Of a DNA stretch of 64,000 nt, positions 17,250 through 25,896 are shown one piece after another (position 1 is the first letter of the stretch; the number at the start of each line of letters is the position of its first letter). The notes under the pieces are model-generated. The model searched no databases. It was not told the origin of the DNA and was given only the letters and a program-made list of their open reading frames with translations. Both the position numbers and the translations under genes were made by a program. The stretch is from Paenibacillus cymbidii (GTDB lineage: Bacteria; Bacillota; Bacilli; Paenibacillales; NBRC-103111), in contig NZ_SHLX01000022.1 in NCBI RefSeq assembly GCF_004764705.1, positions 62,001 to 126,000 on the forward strand, written 5' to 3'.

Positions 17250-18308
17250 TCATGCTTCGTTTGCCCGAGGCAAGTTCGCCTGCGCGGCGGTTCGGGTGGC
17301 GTCCCGCCATTTGCGCAGCGTTTTTGCCGCCTCCTTGCGCCCGAGCAACTGGCGCGCCAGTTGGAAGCCTTCCTCGTAGGACGATACTTTGTCGAACCAG
17401 TACAGCCGAAGACCCGCGTTAAACACGACATGCTCCCGTTCCGCGGCGATGCCCGGATTGTCGTCCCCTTCCATAATGCGGTGCAGCAGTTGCAGCTGCT
17501 CGTCCTTGCCTATCTTCTGCAGCTCGCGGCTGCGGAAGCCGAACGTCTCCGGATCGAGCATCGTCGACTCGTCCCCCCACGTCGTCACCTTGCGCAGGGC
17601 GCTCGTCTTGTTCAGCGGCACATCTTCCGAGCCTTCGATTCCCTGCACGATATAAGCGTGCTGAAAGCCTGCTTTGGGCAGCACTTGCATCAGCTTGTGC
17701 ATCGCCGTTCGATGGTTGACGCCGATCACCATATTCGCGGAATGGAGCGGATTAAGCGCCTTCTCCACCGTGTTCATCAACGTCCTCAGCCCCATCTGCT
17801 CGCGCACGCGGCGCATGCTGCCAAGCGGCGGACACAGCTGCTCCGACCAGATGAAGCCAATCTTTGTTTGTTGAAAAACCGTCTCCCATTCCCGCGGGCC
17901 CAGCATCATATCGACGCCCATGTCTTCCAGCAGCTCCTTAAGCGATGTGCCGAGCTTGGGCGGCAGCGAATCGCTTCCGTGCAGCACCTGCGGAAACCCG
18001 ACGGAAGCAAGCAGCAGGCTGACGGGAATCGTCACCGGAAAATAATGGCGCCCATCGTACGGTCCCGCACAATTGAGCGAATCGGAAAACGACGCAAGCG
18101 GCCGCGAGTATTTGCGAAACACATCGATAAACGCCATGATTTCGTCGTCCGCTTCGCCCTTCATCCGACTGGCCATCAGGAAGGCGGCCATTTGCGCTTC
18201 GCTTGCTTCGCCGCGGGCGATGCAATGAGCCGCTGCGACAGCTTCGTCGTACGTAAGATCGCGCGATCCTTTTTTACCTGTGCCCACCGTTTTGATCCAC
18301 TGCAGCAT
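17250..18308 (-). CDS. TrpD2-like glycosyltransferase-family protein
   Basis: A 352-residue member of the anthranilate phosphoribosyltransferase superfamily. The N-terminal helical domain has LTYDEAVAAAHCIARGEASEAQMAAFL. The PRPP-binding signature of true TrpD (GTGGD) is absent; the position reads NCAGPYDGRHYFPVTIP, as in YbiB/TrpD2-type proteins, at least one of which binds nucleic acid. It is therefore unlikely to make tryptophan, and no other trp genes are near. The start follows GAGGTG. A perfect palindrome lies 30 bp upstream of the start. It is a separate transcription unit with its own terminator. Confidence 0.75.
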   Translation of the reverse strand: MLQWIKTVGTGKKGSRDLTYDEAVAAAHCIARGEASEAQMAAFLMASRMKGEADDEIMAFIDVFRKYSRPLASFSDSLNCAGPYDGRHYFPVTIPVSLLLASVGFPQVLHGSDSLPPKLGTSLKELLEDMGVDMMLGPREWETVFQQTKIGFIWSEQLCPPLGSMRRVREQMGLRTLMNTVEKALNPLHSANMVIGVNHRTAMHKLMQVLPKAGFQHAYIVQGIEGSEDVPLNKTSALRKVTTWGDESTMLDPETFGFRSRELQKIGKDEQLQLLHRIMEGDDNPGIAAEREHVVFNAGLRLYWFDKVSSYEEGFQLARQLLGRKEAAKTLRKWRDATRTAAQANLPRANEA

Positions 18309-18337
18309 TCGTCATTCACCTCGCGTCTTCACCGTGG

Positions 18338-18353
18338 AATGATAGCTATCATT
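18338..18353. promoter_or_regulatory. Perfect 16-bp palindrome upstream of TrpD2-like gene
   Basis: AATGATAGCTATCATT, 30 bp before the start codon, is a candidate repressor operator. It resembles the half-site spacing of Fur/MntR-type boxes (TGATA ... TATCA) without matching their full consensus. Confidence 0.45.
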
Positions 18354-19000
18354 AAAATGAACAATCACCGCCATGAAATTCCTTTTTTCTGACAATCGTC
18401 ACAAAAACAACATAAAACCAATGTTTTAATGTTAACTATTATTACATAATACTATACAACAGACGCCTGGTTACTTCAATGGGTTGCAACGAATTGTTCC
18501 CTTTTTCGCTTCCGTTCCGGCCACAATTCTTATTCGGCATGTTGCGCGGTCGCAGGTTCCGAATATTGGTCGCCCCAGGATTCCGAAATGTTATCGTTTG
18601 GGAAGGATGAAAGCAGGCGCCGGCTTCGTGGCGCTGAATTAGCGACAAAGCGAATCCCAATTTGAGCGTTCTCCGTTTGGTGCGGAATGTTTCCGTCCTT
18701 TGATTGAATCAGCGAGTGGCGCATACGGCCACGGCTGTGAATCTCGGCCATGCTGGGTGTTCGGATAGTTGTGGGCAGTGGGCGGGTGAATACGGACGGT
18801 GGGCGGTAGGTGGTGAGCGGACAGATGTGGGCGGTGGCGGGCAGTGTGTGGATATGATCGGACGGTTGCCGGAAGCGGGCGAACAGTTGTGGCGGTGAGC
18901 GGGCGGTTGCGGGTGGTTCGGGTCAGACACTTCGAAGTGAATCAATAGTGGATAAAGCAAAAATACGCTTAAATGCTGACATAAACGCTCCATTAACACA

Positions 19001-19136
19001 ATTAAGTGTACAAATACTTTTAATTTCGCCCGAACAATCTGAATTTCGGAAAATGGCAAAAAATTAAATGTATTTTTGCAGTTAAGCTGCCCCAATCGGC
19101 CATCCGGAGCAATTTTAAGTGTAATAATGCAGTTAA
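19001..19136. repeat. TTAA-rich short repeats
   Basis: An inverted repeat (ATTAAGTGTA ... TACTTTTAAT) lies at 19001-19024. Two related 22-mers of the form TTAARTGTANNNNTGCAGTTAA lie at 19064-19085 and 19115-19136 and are identical at 18 of 22 positions. They are short and intergenic. Confidence 0.55.
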
Positions 19137-19205
19137 AGGTGGGGTTCCGGTTCTGGTTCCGGTTACATAGCGGCCCGCGGCGATCTCCGAAATAAGATTG
19201 AAAAT

Positions 19206-19307
19206 CCGGTTTAAACCGGAGCAGTAGACCGACTCAGCCGATTTAAGCCGGAAAACCCGGCTTAAACTGGCTTCGTGGACCGGCTCAGACGAACTAAGCC
19301 GGAAAAT
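19206..19307. repeat. Two tandem 51-bp units with CCGG...TTAAA palindromes
   Basis: Unit 1 (19206-19256) opens with the perfect palindrome CCGGTTTAAACCGG. Unit 2 (19257-19307) opens with CCGGCTTAAACTGG. By eye the two match at about 39 of 51 positions, including GACTCAGC-like and AAGCCGGAAAA blocks. The repeats lie just downstream of the obg stop codon. Confidence 0.65.
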
Positions 19308-19323
19308 CCAAACTATCTTCTCG

Positions 19324-20634
19324 TTACACCCGCTCGACGAACTCGAATTCGAAATCGCCAATGCGGATCGTTTGCCCTTCTTCCGCGCCGAGCTTGCGCA
19401 GCGCCGCGTCCACACCTTTGGCGCGCAGGATGCGTGCGAAACGCTGGATCCCGTCATGCGAGCCAAAATTCGTCCGCTTGATCAGCCGCTCGATGCTCGG
19501 GCTGTCGATGACGAATGCCTCGTTGTCGCGCCGGATCGTAAAATCCTGCTCGTCCTCCCGCGGCTCCAGACGGAAGATTTTGCGCTCTTCCAAGGCCGGC
19601 TCCTCTTCCACCGGCAGCGACTTTATCGCCTCGTCGAGCAAATCGGCCGCCTTGTACAACAGCGATTGAATGCCCTGGCGCGATGCGGCCGATATCGGCA
19701 CAATATCGCGCACCGCAACTTCCCCGGCTTCCGCCAGTTGCTCGCGGAACAACGTCAATTGCTCCTCCGCATCCGGCAAGTCCATCTTGTTGGCGGCAAT
19801 CAGCTGCGGCCGTTCGGCAAGCCGCTCGTCGTACAAGCGCAGCTCGTCGTTGATTTTGACGTAATCCTCATACGGATCGCGGCCTTCCGATCCGGCCATG
19901 TCCACAACGTGAATAATGACGCGCGTACGCTCCACATGGCGCAAAAACTCGTGCCCAAGCCCGACGCCCTCGTGCGCGCCTTCAATCAGTCCGGGCAAAT
20001 CGGCCATCACGAAGCTGCGGCCGTCCCCGACATCCACCACGCCGAGATTAGGCGTCAGCGTCGTAAAATGATAGGCGCCGATCTTCGGCTGCGCGGCGGA
20101 AACGACGGAAAGCAGCGTCGATTTGCCGACGCTCGGGAAACCGACAAGCCCGATGTCGGCCATCACCTTCAGTTCCAGCACGACCCAGCGCTCTTCGCCT
20201 TCTTCCCCGTTCTCGGCGATTTCCGGCGCCGTGTTGCTCGCCGTAACGAACCGCGTATTTCCCCGGCCGCCCCGACCGCCGCGGGCCACCACTACTTCCT
20301 GGCCTTGGCGCGTCAAATCGGCGATGATCTCCTGCGTGTCGTCGTCAATGACAACCGTGCCCGGCGGCACGCGCACGATCATATCGTCGGCACCCGCGCC
20401 ATGCATGCTTTTGTTGCGGCCCTTCACGCCGCGGTCCGCTTTGAAATGGCGCTGGTAGCGGAAGTCCATGAGCGTCCGCAGCCCTTCGTCCACACGAAAA
20501 ATGACGTCGCCGCCATTCCCGCCGTCGCCGCCCGCAGGTCCGCCCTCGGGCACGTATTTTTCACGCCGAAAGGCGACGATGCCATCGCCGCCGTCGCCGC
20601 CTTTGACAAATATTTTCGCTTTATCCACAAACAT
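19324..20634 (-). CDS. obgE: Obg GTPase
   Basis: A 436-residue ribosome-associated GTPase needed for 50S maturation and, in Bacillus, for stress response and sporulation entry. The glycine-rich OBG fold (MFVDKAKIFVKGGDGGDG) occupies about 1-158. The G domain has GFPSVGKSTLLS (G1), DLPGLIEG (G3) and NKMD (G4). A C-terminal OCT domain spans about 355-430. It lies 20 bp downstream of spo0B, as in B. subtilis. Length is close to the Bacillus protein (428). Confidence 0.97.
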   Translation of the reverse strand: MFVDKAKIFVKGGDGGDGIVAFRREKYVPEGGPAGGDGGNGGDVIFRVDEGLRTLMDFRYQRHFKADRGVKGRNKSMHGAGADDMIVRVPPGTVVIDDDTQEIIADLTRQGQEVVVARGGRGGRGNTRFVTASNTAPEIAENGEEGEERWVVLELKVMADIGLVGFPSVGKSTLLSVVSAAQPKIGAYHFTTLTPNLGVVDVGDGRSFVMADLPGLIEGAHEGVGLGHEFLRHVERTRVIIHVVDMAGSEGRDPYEDYVKINDELRLYDERLAERPQLIAANKMDLPDAEEQLTLFREQLAEAGEVAVRDIVPISAASRQGIQSLLYKAADLLDEAIKSLPVEEEPALEERKIFRLEPREDEQDFTIRRDNEAFVIDSPSIERLIKRTNFGSHDGIQRFARILRAKGVDAALRKLGAEEGQTIRIGDFEFEFVERV

Positions 20635-20654
20635 CGCTTGCTTGCACCTCGATT

Positions 20655-21236
20655 TTAGTCAAACGGAACGCGCACCGTTACGGCGGCTGTCCGTTCGCCC
20701 CATTCCATATGTAGCTCGGCCAAATCACACGCCGCACGCTCGCCGTAACGGGTCAGCTCACCCCGCAGTTTCTCCCGATACGAACCGGAGTATACGAAAT
20801 CAACCAGCAAGCCGGTTTCCTCCGCATCGAATCCGATGCTGAGCATATTCGGCTCCGCTTCGGCAATGGCCGCATGGGTGTGGATCAACTCCGTTATATC
20901 CCGAATCAGCTCGCTTACGCGCTCCGCATCAAGCGGCAATGCGGCCAGGTTCAGCTCCCGTTCGAGCTCGATTTCCAGCGTCAACGAATGGTGTTCGGCC
21001 CGGAACGATTGAAAATAGGCGACAAGTGACGGATCGCCGAGCTTGGCGGTGTTGCTTTCCACGCACGACTTCTCTTTCACTTTCTCGATAAATCGCCGCA
21101 GTTCGTCATATTTGCCAAGCTGCAAATAACCCGACATCACCTGCAGATCGTTCATCCAATCGTGCCGATAGTGATTCACCGTACGAATCAGTCTCAAATC
21201 GGCCGGCTCGTTCCGACTGCTCCCCTTGCGAACCAT
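20655..21236 (-). CDS. spo0B: Sporulation phosphotransferase Spo0B
   Basis: A 193-residue protein, equal in length to B. subtilis Spo0B. The helical hairpin carries NHYRHDWMNDLQVMSGYLQL with the phospho-accepting histidine at residue 25. The C-terminal domain is a degenerate kinase-like fold without ATP motifs. Spo0B relays phosphate from Spo0F to Spo0A in the sporulation phosphorelay. Its position between rpmA and obg matches other spore-formers and supports the call despite low overall conservation in this family. Confidence 0.9.
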   Translation of the reverse strand: MVRKGSSRNEPADLRLIRTVNHYRHDWMNDLQVMSGYLQLGKYDELRRFIEKVKEKSCVESNTAKLGDPSLVAYFQSFRAEHHSLTLEIELERELNLAALPLDAERVSELIRDITELIHTHAAIAEAEPNMLSIGFDAEETGLLVDFVYSGSYREKLRGELTRYGERAACDLAELHMEWGERTAAVTVRVPFD

Positions 21237-21416
21237 TCGCTCGCCCCGTTCGCTTCCGCCATTACGGCGAAAAAACCTCCATCAAAGCCTTTCGAAGATG
21301 AGCAACCGCGATGAAAGGCAGGTTTTATCGCCAATAGCAATTTGTTTTCCATTATCTCCAATCGGAAAGTCGACCACGCTTTATCGCTTTAGCGAACCTA
21401 AACTTTCTGATGTGGT

Positions 21417-21445
21417 AAAAAACTCCGGCGCGTCGGCCGGAGTTT
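21417..21445 (-). terminator. Rho-independent terminator after rpmA
   Basis: On the minus strand CTCCGGCC pairs with GCCGGAG, followed by TTTTTT, directly behind the L27 stop codon. It separates the ribosomal protein unit from spo0B-obg. Confidence 0.8.
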
Positions 21446-21452
21446 GATGTTC

Positions 21453-21764
21453 TTACGCTTCTACTGCTGCAGCAACCGGTGCGGCTTCCGCCGGATATAC
21501 GCTAACTTTCTTGCGATCGCGACCGTAGCGTTCGAATTTGACGACGCCGGACACTTTCGCGAACAGCGTATCGTCGGATCCGATGCCTACGTTAGCGCCC
21601 GGATGAATTTTCGTTCCGCGCTGGCGAACGATAATGCCGCCGGCATTGATCGCCTGCCCGTCGGCGCGCTTCACGCCAAGACGCTTGGCGATGCTGTCGC
21701 GGCCGTTCTTCGTCGAGCCTACGCCCTTCTTCGAAGCGAATAATTGGAGATCCAATTTCAACAT
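21453..21764 (-). CDS. rpmA: 50S ribosomal protein L27
   Basis: A 103-residue L27. The N-terminus MLKLDLQLFASKKGVGSTKNG includes the Firmicute extension that Prp protease removes between LQLF and ASKKG before L27 enters the ribosome. The remainder (RDSIAKRLGVKRADGQ, VRQRGTKIHPGANVG) is typical. The ATG used is nine bases after GGAGG; a TTG three codons upstream touches the ribosome binding site and was rejected. The cognate protease gene lies just upstream. Confidence 0.97.
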   Translation of the reverse strand: MLKLDLQLFASKKGVGSTKNGRDSIAKRLGVKRADGQAINAGGIIVRQRGTKIHPGANVGIGSDDTLFAKVSGVVKFERYGRDRKKVSVYPAEAAPVAAAVEA

Positions 21765-21801
21765 CGTGGTCAACCTCCTTCTTTCGAGAACAGCAAACGG
21801 G

Positions 21802-22137
21802 CTAGGCTCGTTCGTGTTCGATTCTTATATAGCTTCCGTAACTGTCTTCGATCGATTGCAGCATCACGACCATGGATTCGAGCAGCAGCTGAACCTGCGA
21901 TTGCCGTTCAGGCGCAAGCTCGACCGGAATCGCCGCCTGCAGGAATCCGTTTGCCATCCGGCTGTCCGGCACGACGCCGAGCAGCGCTTCCAGCGCGTTC
22001 ACCGTGCCAACGGTAATCGCCGATACGCCTGCGCACACGATATCGCGTCCGCGCTCCGCGTAATTGGCATGGCCGTCGACCCGGAACGAAACGATTGTTT
22101 TATCCGACGCCCGTCTTGTCACAATCACGCGAATCAT
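21802..22137 (-). CDS. prp: Ribosomal-processing cysteine protease Prp
   Basis: A 111-residue protein of the YsxB/Prp family that cleaves the L27 N-terminal extension. Catalytic residues are visible as His in VDGHANYAERG and Cys in GRDIVCAGVSA. The gene lies between rplU and rpmA, as in other Firmicutes, and the substrate motif is present in the L27 encoded here, so enzyme and target are consistent. Confidence 0.95.
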   Translation of the reverse strand: MIRVIVTRRASDKTIVSFRVDGHANYAERGRDIVCAGVSAITVGTVNALEALLGVVPDSRMANGFLQAAIPVELAPERQSQVQLLLESMVVMLQSIEDSYGSYIRIEHERA

Positions 22138-22152
22138 CGTTTCATCCTCGCC

Positions 22153-22464
22153 TTACGCTTGGATTTTGTCGATGACTACTTTCGTGTATGGCTGACGATG
22201 GCCTTGCTTGCGGCGGTAGTTCTTTTTGGCTTTGTATTTGTAAACGATGATTTTCTTCCCTTTGCCGTGTTTCTCCACTTTCGCGGAAACGGTTGCGCCG
22301 GCTACGAGCGGAGAACCTACGGTTACGCCGCTGTCCTTCGATACGAGCAGCACACGGTCGAACGAAACGGATTCGCCTTCGCCGGATTCCAGCTTCTCGA
22401 TGTACAGAACGTCGCCTTCTTGCACTTTGTACTGTTTGCCGCCTGTTTCGATAATTGCGTACAT
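22153..22464 (-). CDS. rplU: 50S ribosomal protein L21
   Basis: A 103-residue L21 with the expected MYAIIETGGKQYKVQEGD start and the GHRQPYTKV block near the end. It is the first gene of the rplU-prp-rpmA unit. The ATG follows GAGGAGGTG. Upstream lie a good sigma-A promoter and a structured untranslated leader of about 125 nt. The longer open frame upstream is leader sequence, not protein. Confidence 0.97.
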   Translation of the reverse strand: MYAIIETGGKQYKVQEGDVLYIEKLESGEGESVSFDRVLLVSKDSGVTVGSPLVAGATVSAKVEKHGKGKKIIVYKYKAKKNYRRKQGHRQPYTKVVIDKIQA

Positions 22465-22590
22465 TTGTTGCACCTCCTCATGTCCTAAGACTCGCCTATA
22501 TCCAGGTGGCATCCCGTCCGTCCAGCGTCCGGAAACGCGCTTGCGTTGCTTGACCCGACTCGTGCGGTTGCAGCATGTTTTGCAACATAC
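22465..22590 (-). ncRNA. Probable L21 leader RNA
   Basis: The untranslated leader between the rplU promoter and start codon contains several GC-rich self-complementary stretches. It ends in a conserved-looking segment (ATAGGCGAGTC ... ACATGAGGAGGTG) next to the ribosome binding site. Firmicute rplU transcripts are known to carry an autoregulatory L21 leader. Assignment rests on position and the terminal motif. Confidence 0.5.
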
Positions 22591-22597
22591 CAAACTA

Positions 22598-22626
22598 TAA
22601 TAGCACACCGGATGCCGGAAAGCAAC
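22598..22626 (-). promoter_or_regulatory. Sigma-A promoter of rplU-prp-rpmA
   Basis: On the minus strand TTGCTT, a 17-bp spacer and TATTAT. It lies immediately after the RNase G stop codon, giving the ribosomal unit its own promoter. Confidence 0.75.
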
Positions 22627-22648
22627 GACATTTGCGCGCTCAATCCAA

Positions 22649-23893
22649 CTAAACGGGAAACGGTTTGACAAACGCTTTGCCGTATCCGCTGCAATGCGGG
22701 CAGGGCTCGTAGATGAGATCCGCAAGCGTTCGCCGCACTTTGCGCCGGGTCAGCTCCAGCAGCCCCAGCTTGGTCCAACCGACCACATTCGTTTTGGTGC
22801 GGTCGCGTTTGACGCTTTCGTGCATCAAGTCGGCGATGGCTTGGCGATGGCTTTCCTGCTCCATGTCGATGAAATCGACGATGACGATGCCGCCGATATC
22901 CCGCAGCCGCAGCAGCCGGGCCAACTCGCGCGCCGCTTCGGCGTTCGCGCGGAACACCGTTTCCTCCAGGTCGTCTTCTCCGATAAACTTGCCGGTATTG
23001 ACGTCGACGACAGTCAGCGCTTCCGTCTGGTCGATGACGATGTAGCCGCCGCTCGGCAGCCAAACTTTGCGCTTGTACGCCCGCTCGGCCTCCTCCGCGA
23101 TCCGGTTCGTCAAGAACGGCGGTTCGCCTGCCGATTCGACGACCCGCTCCGCCAGCGGCGGGTACGTCTGCCCGATCATCCGGCGCAGCTCCGCGGCGAC
23201 CTTGGCGTCGTTGACGACAAGCTCGTCCACGTCGGGCGCGACCAGATCGCGCAGCAGCCGCGGCAGCATGTCGAGATCGCGGTAAACGAGGCTCGGCGCC
23301 TTGCACGTTTCGGCGGTTCGCAGCACGCCGGTCCACAGCTCGCGCAAGCTTTCGAAATCGTGACGCAGCGCGTTTTCGGTTTCGCCCGCGGAGACGGTGC
23401 GAAATATAATGCCGTCCGACTCGCCTCGCACCCGGTCGCCGATTTCCTTCAGCCGCGCCCTCTCGGCATCGGCTTCGATTTTGCGCGAAACGGCGACGTA
23501 GTCAGCCTGCGGCAAATAGACGACCCAGCGACCGGGAAGCGTAACATGCGTCGTTACCCGCGCCCCTTTGGTGCCTGCCGCCTCTTTCTTCACTTGCACG
23601 AGCAATTGATCGCCCGGCTTGACCAGATCGGTGATCGTCTTTTTGGCGGCCGGCTGCTTGTCCGCATGAGCCGGAAGCAAATCGTCCACATACAGAAAGG
23701 CGTTGCGCCCGAGCCCGATGTCGACAAAGGCCGCCTGCATGCCGGGGAGCACATTGACGACCCGCCCTTTGTACACGTTGCCCGCCCGCTGCTCCTGCTG
23801 CGGATGCTCCATATACAACTCTACCAGTTGGCCGTACTCGAGCAGCGCCACCTTGACGCATCCATGCTCCGCCTGCACCACAATCCGTTTCAT
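22649..23893 (-). CDS. rng: Ribonuclease G/E family protein
   Basis: A 414-residue RNase G-like endoribonuclease. The N-terminal S1 domain starts at YKGRVVNVLPGMQAAFVDIG. The catalytic region contains SAGETENALRHDFESL, GGYIVIDQTEALTVVDVNTGKF and IVIVDFIDME, whose acidic residues bind metal. The zinc-link cysteines are in PCPHCSGYG near the C-terminus. It lacks the long RNase E scaffold. The location between spoIVFB and rplU is usual in Paenibacillaceae. Roles in RNA turnover or rRNA processing are inferred from the family. Confidence 0.93.
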   Translation of the reverse strand: MKRIVVQAEHGCVKVALLEYGQLVELYMEHPQQEQRAGNVYKGRVVNVLPGMQAAFVDIGLGRNAFLYVDDLLPAHADKQPAAKKTITDLVKPGDQLLVQVKKEAAGTKGARVTTHVTLPGRWVVYLPQADYVAVSRKIEADAERARLKEIGDRVRGESDGIIFRTVSAGETENALRHDFESLRELWTGVLRTAETCKAPSLVYRDLDMLPRLLRDLVAPDVDELVVNDAKVAAELRRMIGQTYPPLAERVVESAGEPPFLTNRIAEEAERAYKRKVWLPSGGYIVIDQTEALTVVDVNTGKFIGEDDLEETVFRANAEAARELARLLRLRDIGGIVIVDFIDMEQESHRQAIADLMHESVKRDRTKTNVVGWTKLGLLELTRRKVRRTLADLIYEPCPHCSGYGKAFVKPFPV

Positions 23894-23917
23894 TGCCGCC
23901 CTCCGCCGTCAATCGGT

Positions 23918-24811
23918 TTACTTCTTATTGTACATGAAGGCGTCAAATAACGTATAGCGCTGTTTGTCCGGCCCGAGATAACGGCGGATCAGTTCCTCCT
24001 CCGGCAGCACTTTGCCGACGGCGCCGCGGCGCCCGACCACATAAATCAGATGATAACGCTCGCGCTTCAGCAGCCTTACAACTTCGGCGACAGGACGCTC
24101 GGCGCCCACGACGATCGGCAAAGCATGCATGCCGCTCTGCCGCCTGCGGTCGGCTTGTTTCTCGCGACCGATCAGGAAGCGCAAAAACTGAAACGGCAAA
24201 TGCCGGTAAGCGTACCAGTTCGAATACAACAGGAACAAACCGATAATCAGCGTATTCAGCCCGATGCCTCCGGACCCGAGCGGAACGAGCGAAGCGCCAA
24301 CCATCAGCGCGCTGAGCAGCAAGCTGATTCTGGCGCTCCACACCATTGCCGGATAATAGCTGAACCAAAGCCCAAGCAGGCAGAGCAGCACCTTGCCGCC
24401 GTCCAGCGGCTGAATCGGCAGCAAATTGAACATGCCGATCATCGCATTTGCCGTCATGAAGTAGTCCCACCACAGGGGGTCTCCTATTCCGGCGCTTTGC
24501 ATGATCCAGGCAAACCCAATCATCCAGCCGTTCTGCAGCGGTCCGGCCAATGCGACAAGCAGCTCCTCCTTCGTCGGTACACTGGCCGCGTCGTCTACAA
24601 CCGCTACTCCTCCGAACGGCAGCAATTGAACCTCCCGCACCTTCCAGCCAAAATAACGGGCGCAGACGACATGGCCAAGCTCATGGATGAATACGAGCGC
24701 AAACAGCGTCAGCAACTCGGCAAAATAACTGGTCACAACGGATAAAACCATCAGCAGCACAAACAGGGGATGGAAGCGAAACGCGATGCCGAACGCCTTA
24801 ATCAAACGCAA
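23918..24811 (-). CDS. spoIVFB: Intramembrane metalloprotease SpoIVFB
   Basis: A 297-residue site-2 protease (M50B). In Bacillus the family member cleaves pro-sigma-K in the mother cell. The zinc motif HELGH is at about residue 43 in a transmembrane helix, and the third ligand is in NLLPIQPLDGG. Multiple hydrophobic helices and a C-terminal CBS-like segment (ERYHLIYVVGRRGAVGKVL) are visible. Length matches B. subtilis (288). The start overlaps the spoIVFA end by 14 bp, so the pair is coupled. Confidence 0.93.
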   Translation of the reverse strand: MRLIKAFGIAFRFHPLFVLLMVLSVVTSYFAELLTLFALVFIHELGHVVCARYFGWKVREVQLLPFGGVAVVDDAASVPTKEELLVALAGPLQNGWMIGFAWIMQSAGIGDPLWWDYFMTANAMIGMFNLLPIQPLDGGKVLLCLLGLWFSYYPAMVWSARISLLLSALMVGASLVPLGSGGIGLNTLIIGLFLLYSNWYAYRHLPFQFLRFLIGREKQADRRRQSGMHALPIVVGAERPVAEVVRLLKRERYHLIYVVGRRGAVGKVLPEEELIRRYLGPDKQRYTLFDAFMYNKK

Positions 24812-25748
24812 TCACATCCGCCGGGTTGACCGGGCTGCCGTCTTTGGCCATGGCAAAATACAGCTGGCTGCCGGTCAAGCTGCCGAGCGGATCGCCGGCT
24901 TGCACCCAATCCCCTTTGCTCCATTCGCCCGCCTGCAATTGACCGTATGTCGTTTCATACCCGCCCGAATGCTGGAGCACCACCGTATAACCGCTGTCGG
25001 CCCGCACGCCGGCAAATGTTACACGCCCGGTATCCGCAGCCGTGACGGTCGATCTGCCGCTCGTACGGACCGCTATCCACGGATGCACGGACGAATAGGA
25101 CGCGGCGATTTCGCCGACAAGCGGCGCCAGGAAGCTGCCCGTTTTGCGCGCATTCACTTTCGTCGCTTCCCCGCCGTGCGAAGGGAAAGCGGGAATGAAT
25201 GACGGATAGCCGCTGAAATTGTCGCGATACCAGGCCGACAAGGCGGGGAACTGCCAATCCTCCGTCAACGCCGTCCGCACCAACAGTTGTCCCGATGCCG
25301 CCCATGGCAATTTCGTTTGAAACATCGCCCACACGAGGGCAAAAAGAATAACCGATACGACGAATTTGGCAACCAGCACCCTGCGTGTTGGCACGAAGCG
25401 CCACGGTCGATTGCGCCCGCCATCGTCATCGTCGTCATCAGGCGGTTGACCCGGGCCCGGCTGCGCATGCCATTGCCGCATCCACATCTCCCGCTGCTTC
25501 CACACAAATTCGGGATCCTGCCAACGCTCGTCCTTCAAATCGGGCACCGGGGGCAGTGCAATATGGCTGCGCCGTACCGGGGGAACAGATATAGCAGCTG
25601 GCGGTTGTTTCCGGCCTGCAGGCTCGTCCGCTTCTATGCCGGCTTCGGGCCGAGCGGGCAGCGGACCGGCCGCCGGCAGCTGCGGCGCGCTTTGGAGCAG
25701 ACGAATGCGTTCCTGTCTGCGCCGGCGCACCTTGATTTTCGTTTCCAT
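24798..25748 (-). CDS. spoIVFA: SpoIVFA-like membrane protein with degenerate M23 domain
   Basis: A 316-residue protein with a long, charged cytoplasmic N-terminus including an Asp run, one transmembrane helix (about 127-147) and an extracytoplasmic M23 peptidase-like domain. The zinc-binding HxH of active M23 enzymes is replaced (LYFAMAKDG), so it should be inactive as a peptidase. In Bacillus, SpoIVFA holds SpoIVFB and BofA together and is itself cut by SpoIVB to release sigma-K activation. Position directly upstream of spoIVFB supports the name. Confidence 0.85.
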   Translation of the reverse strand: METKIKVRRRRQERIRLLQSAPQLPAAGPLPARPEAGIEADEPAGRKQPPAAISVPPVRRSHIALPPVPDLKDERWQDPEFVWKQREMWMRQWHAQPGPGQPPDDDDDDGGRNRPWRFVPTRRVLVAKFVVSVILFALVWAMFQTKLPWAASGQLLVRTALTEDWQFPALSAWYRDNFSGYPSFIPAFPSHGGEATKVNARKTGSFLAPLVGEIAASYSSVHPWIAVRTSGRSTVTAADTGRVTFAGVRADSGYTVVLQHSGGYETTYGQLQAGEWSKGDWVQAGDPLGSLTGSQLYFAMAKDGSPVNPADVIAFD

Positions 25749-25845
25749 GCGAACCCCTCCTGGCCAAGCGGCATGTCTTACTAAATTTGTATGAGCCGGA
25801 GGGGGCCTTTATGCGGACGAGCGAGGGGATGACTTCGAAGCAAAC

Positions 25846-25886
25846 AAAAACCCGGCGCGCAGCGGACAACCGCCGGCACACCGGGC
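25846..25886 (-). terminator. Rho-independent terminator after oxidoreductase gene
   Basis: On the minus strand GCCCGGTGTGCCGGCGG pairs with a matching 3' arm ending CGCCGGG, then TTTTTG. It ends the inserted AraC/oxidoreductase segment before spoIVFA. Confidence 0.7.
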
Positions 25887-25896
25887 TTTATAACCA

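Larger units (their letters stand above)
18354..19323. other. Gene-free, repeat-rich intergenic kilobase
   Basis: No frame here has a plausible ribosome binding site and protein-like composition. The segment changes character along its length. There is an AT-rich tract around 18360-18465, unremarkable sequence to 18770, and a G-rich strand (18771-18905) with many GGG runs. AT-rich TTAA-type repeats follow at 19001-19136, then two tandem 51-bp units at 19206-19307, just past the end of obg. Read-through of obg would enter the last block, which may help end transcription. Confidence 0.7.

Noticed and set aside
17250..18308. Tryptophan-pathway anthranilate phosphoribosyltransferase (trpD)
   Set aside because: The PRPP-binding GTGGD motif is absent and no other trp genes are adjacent.
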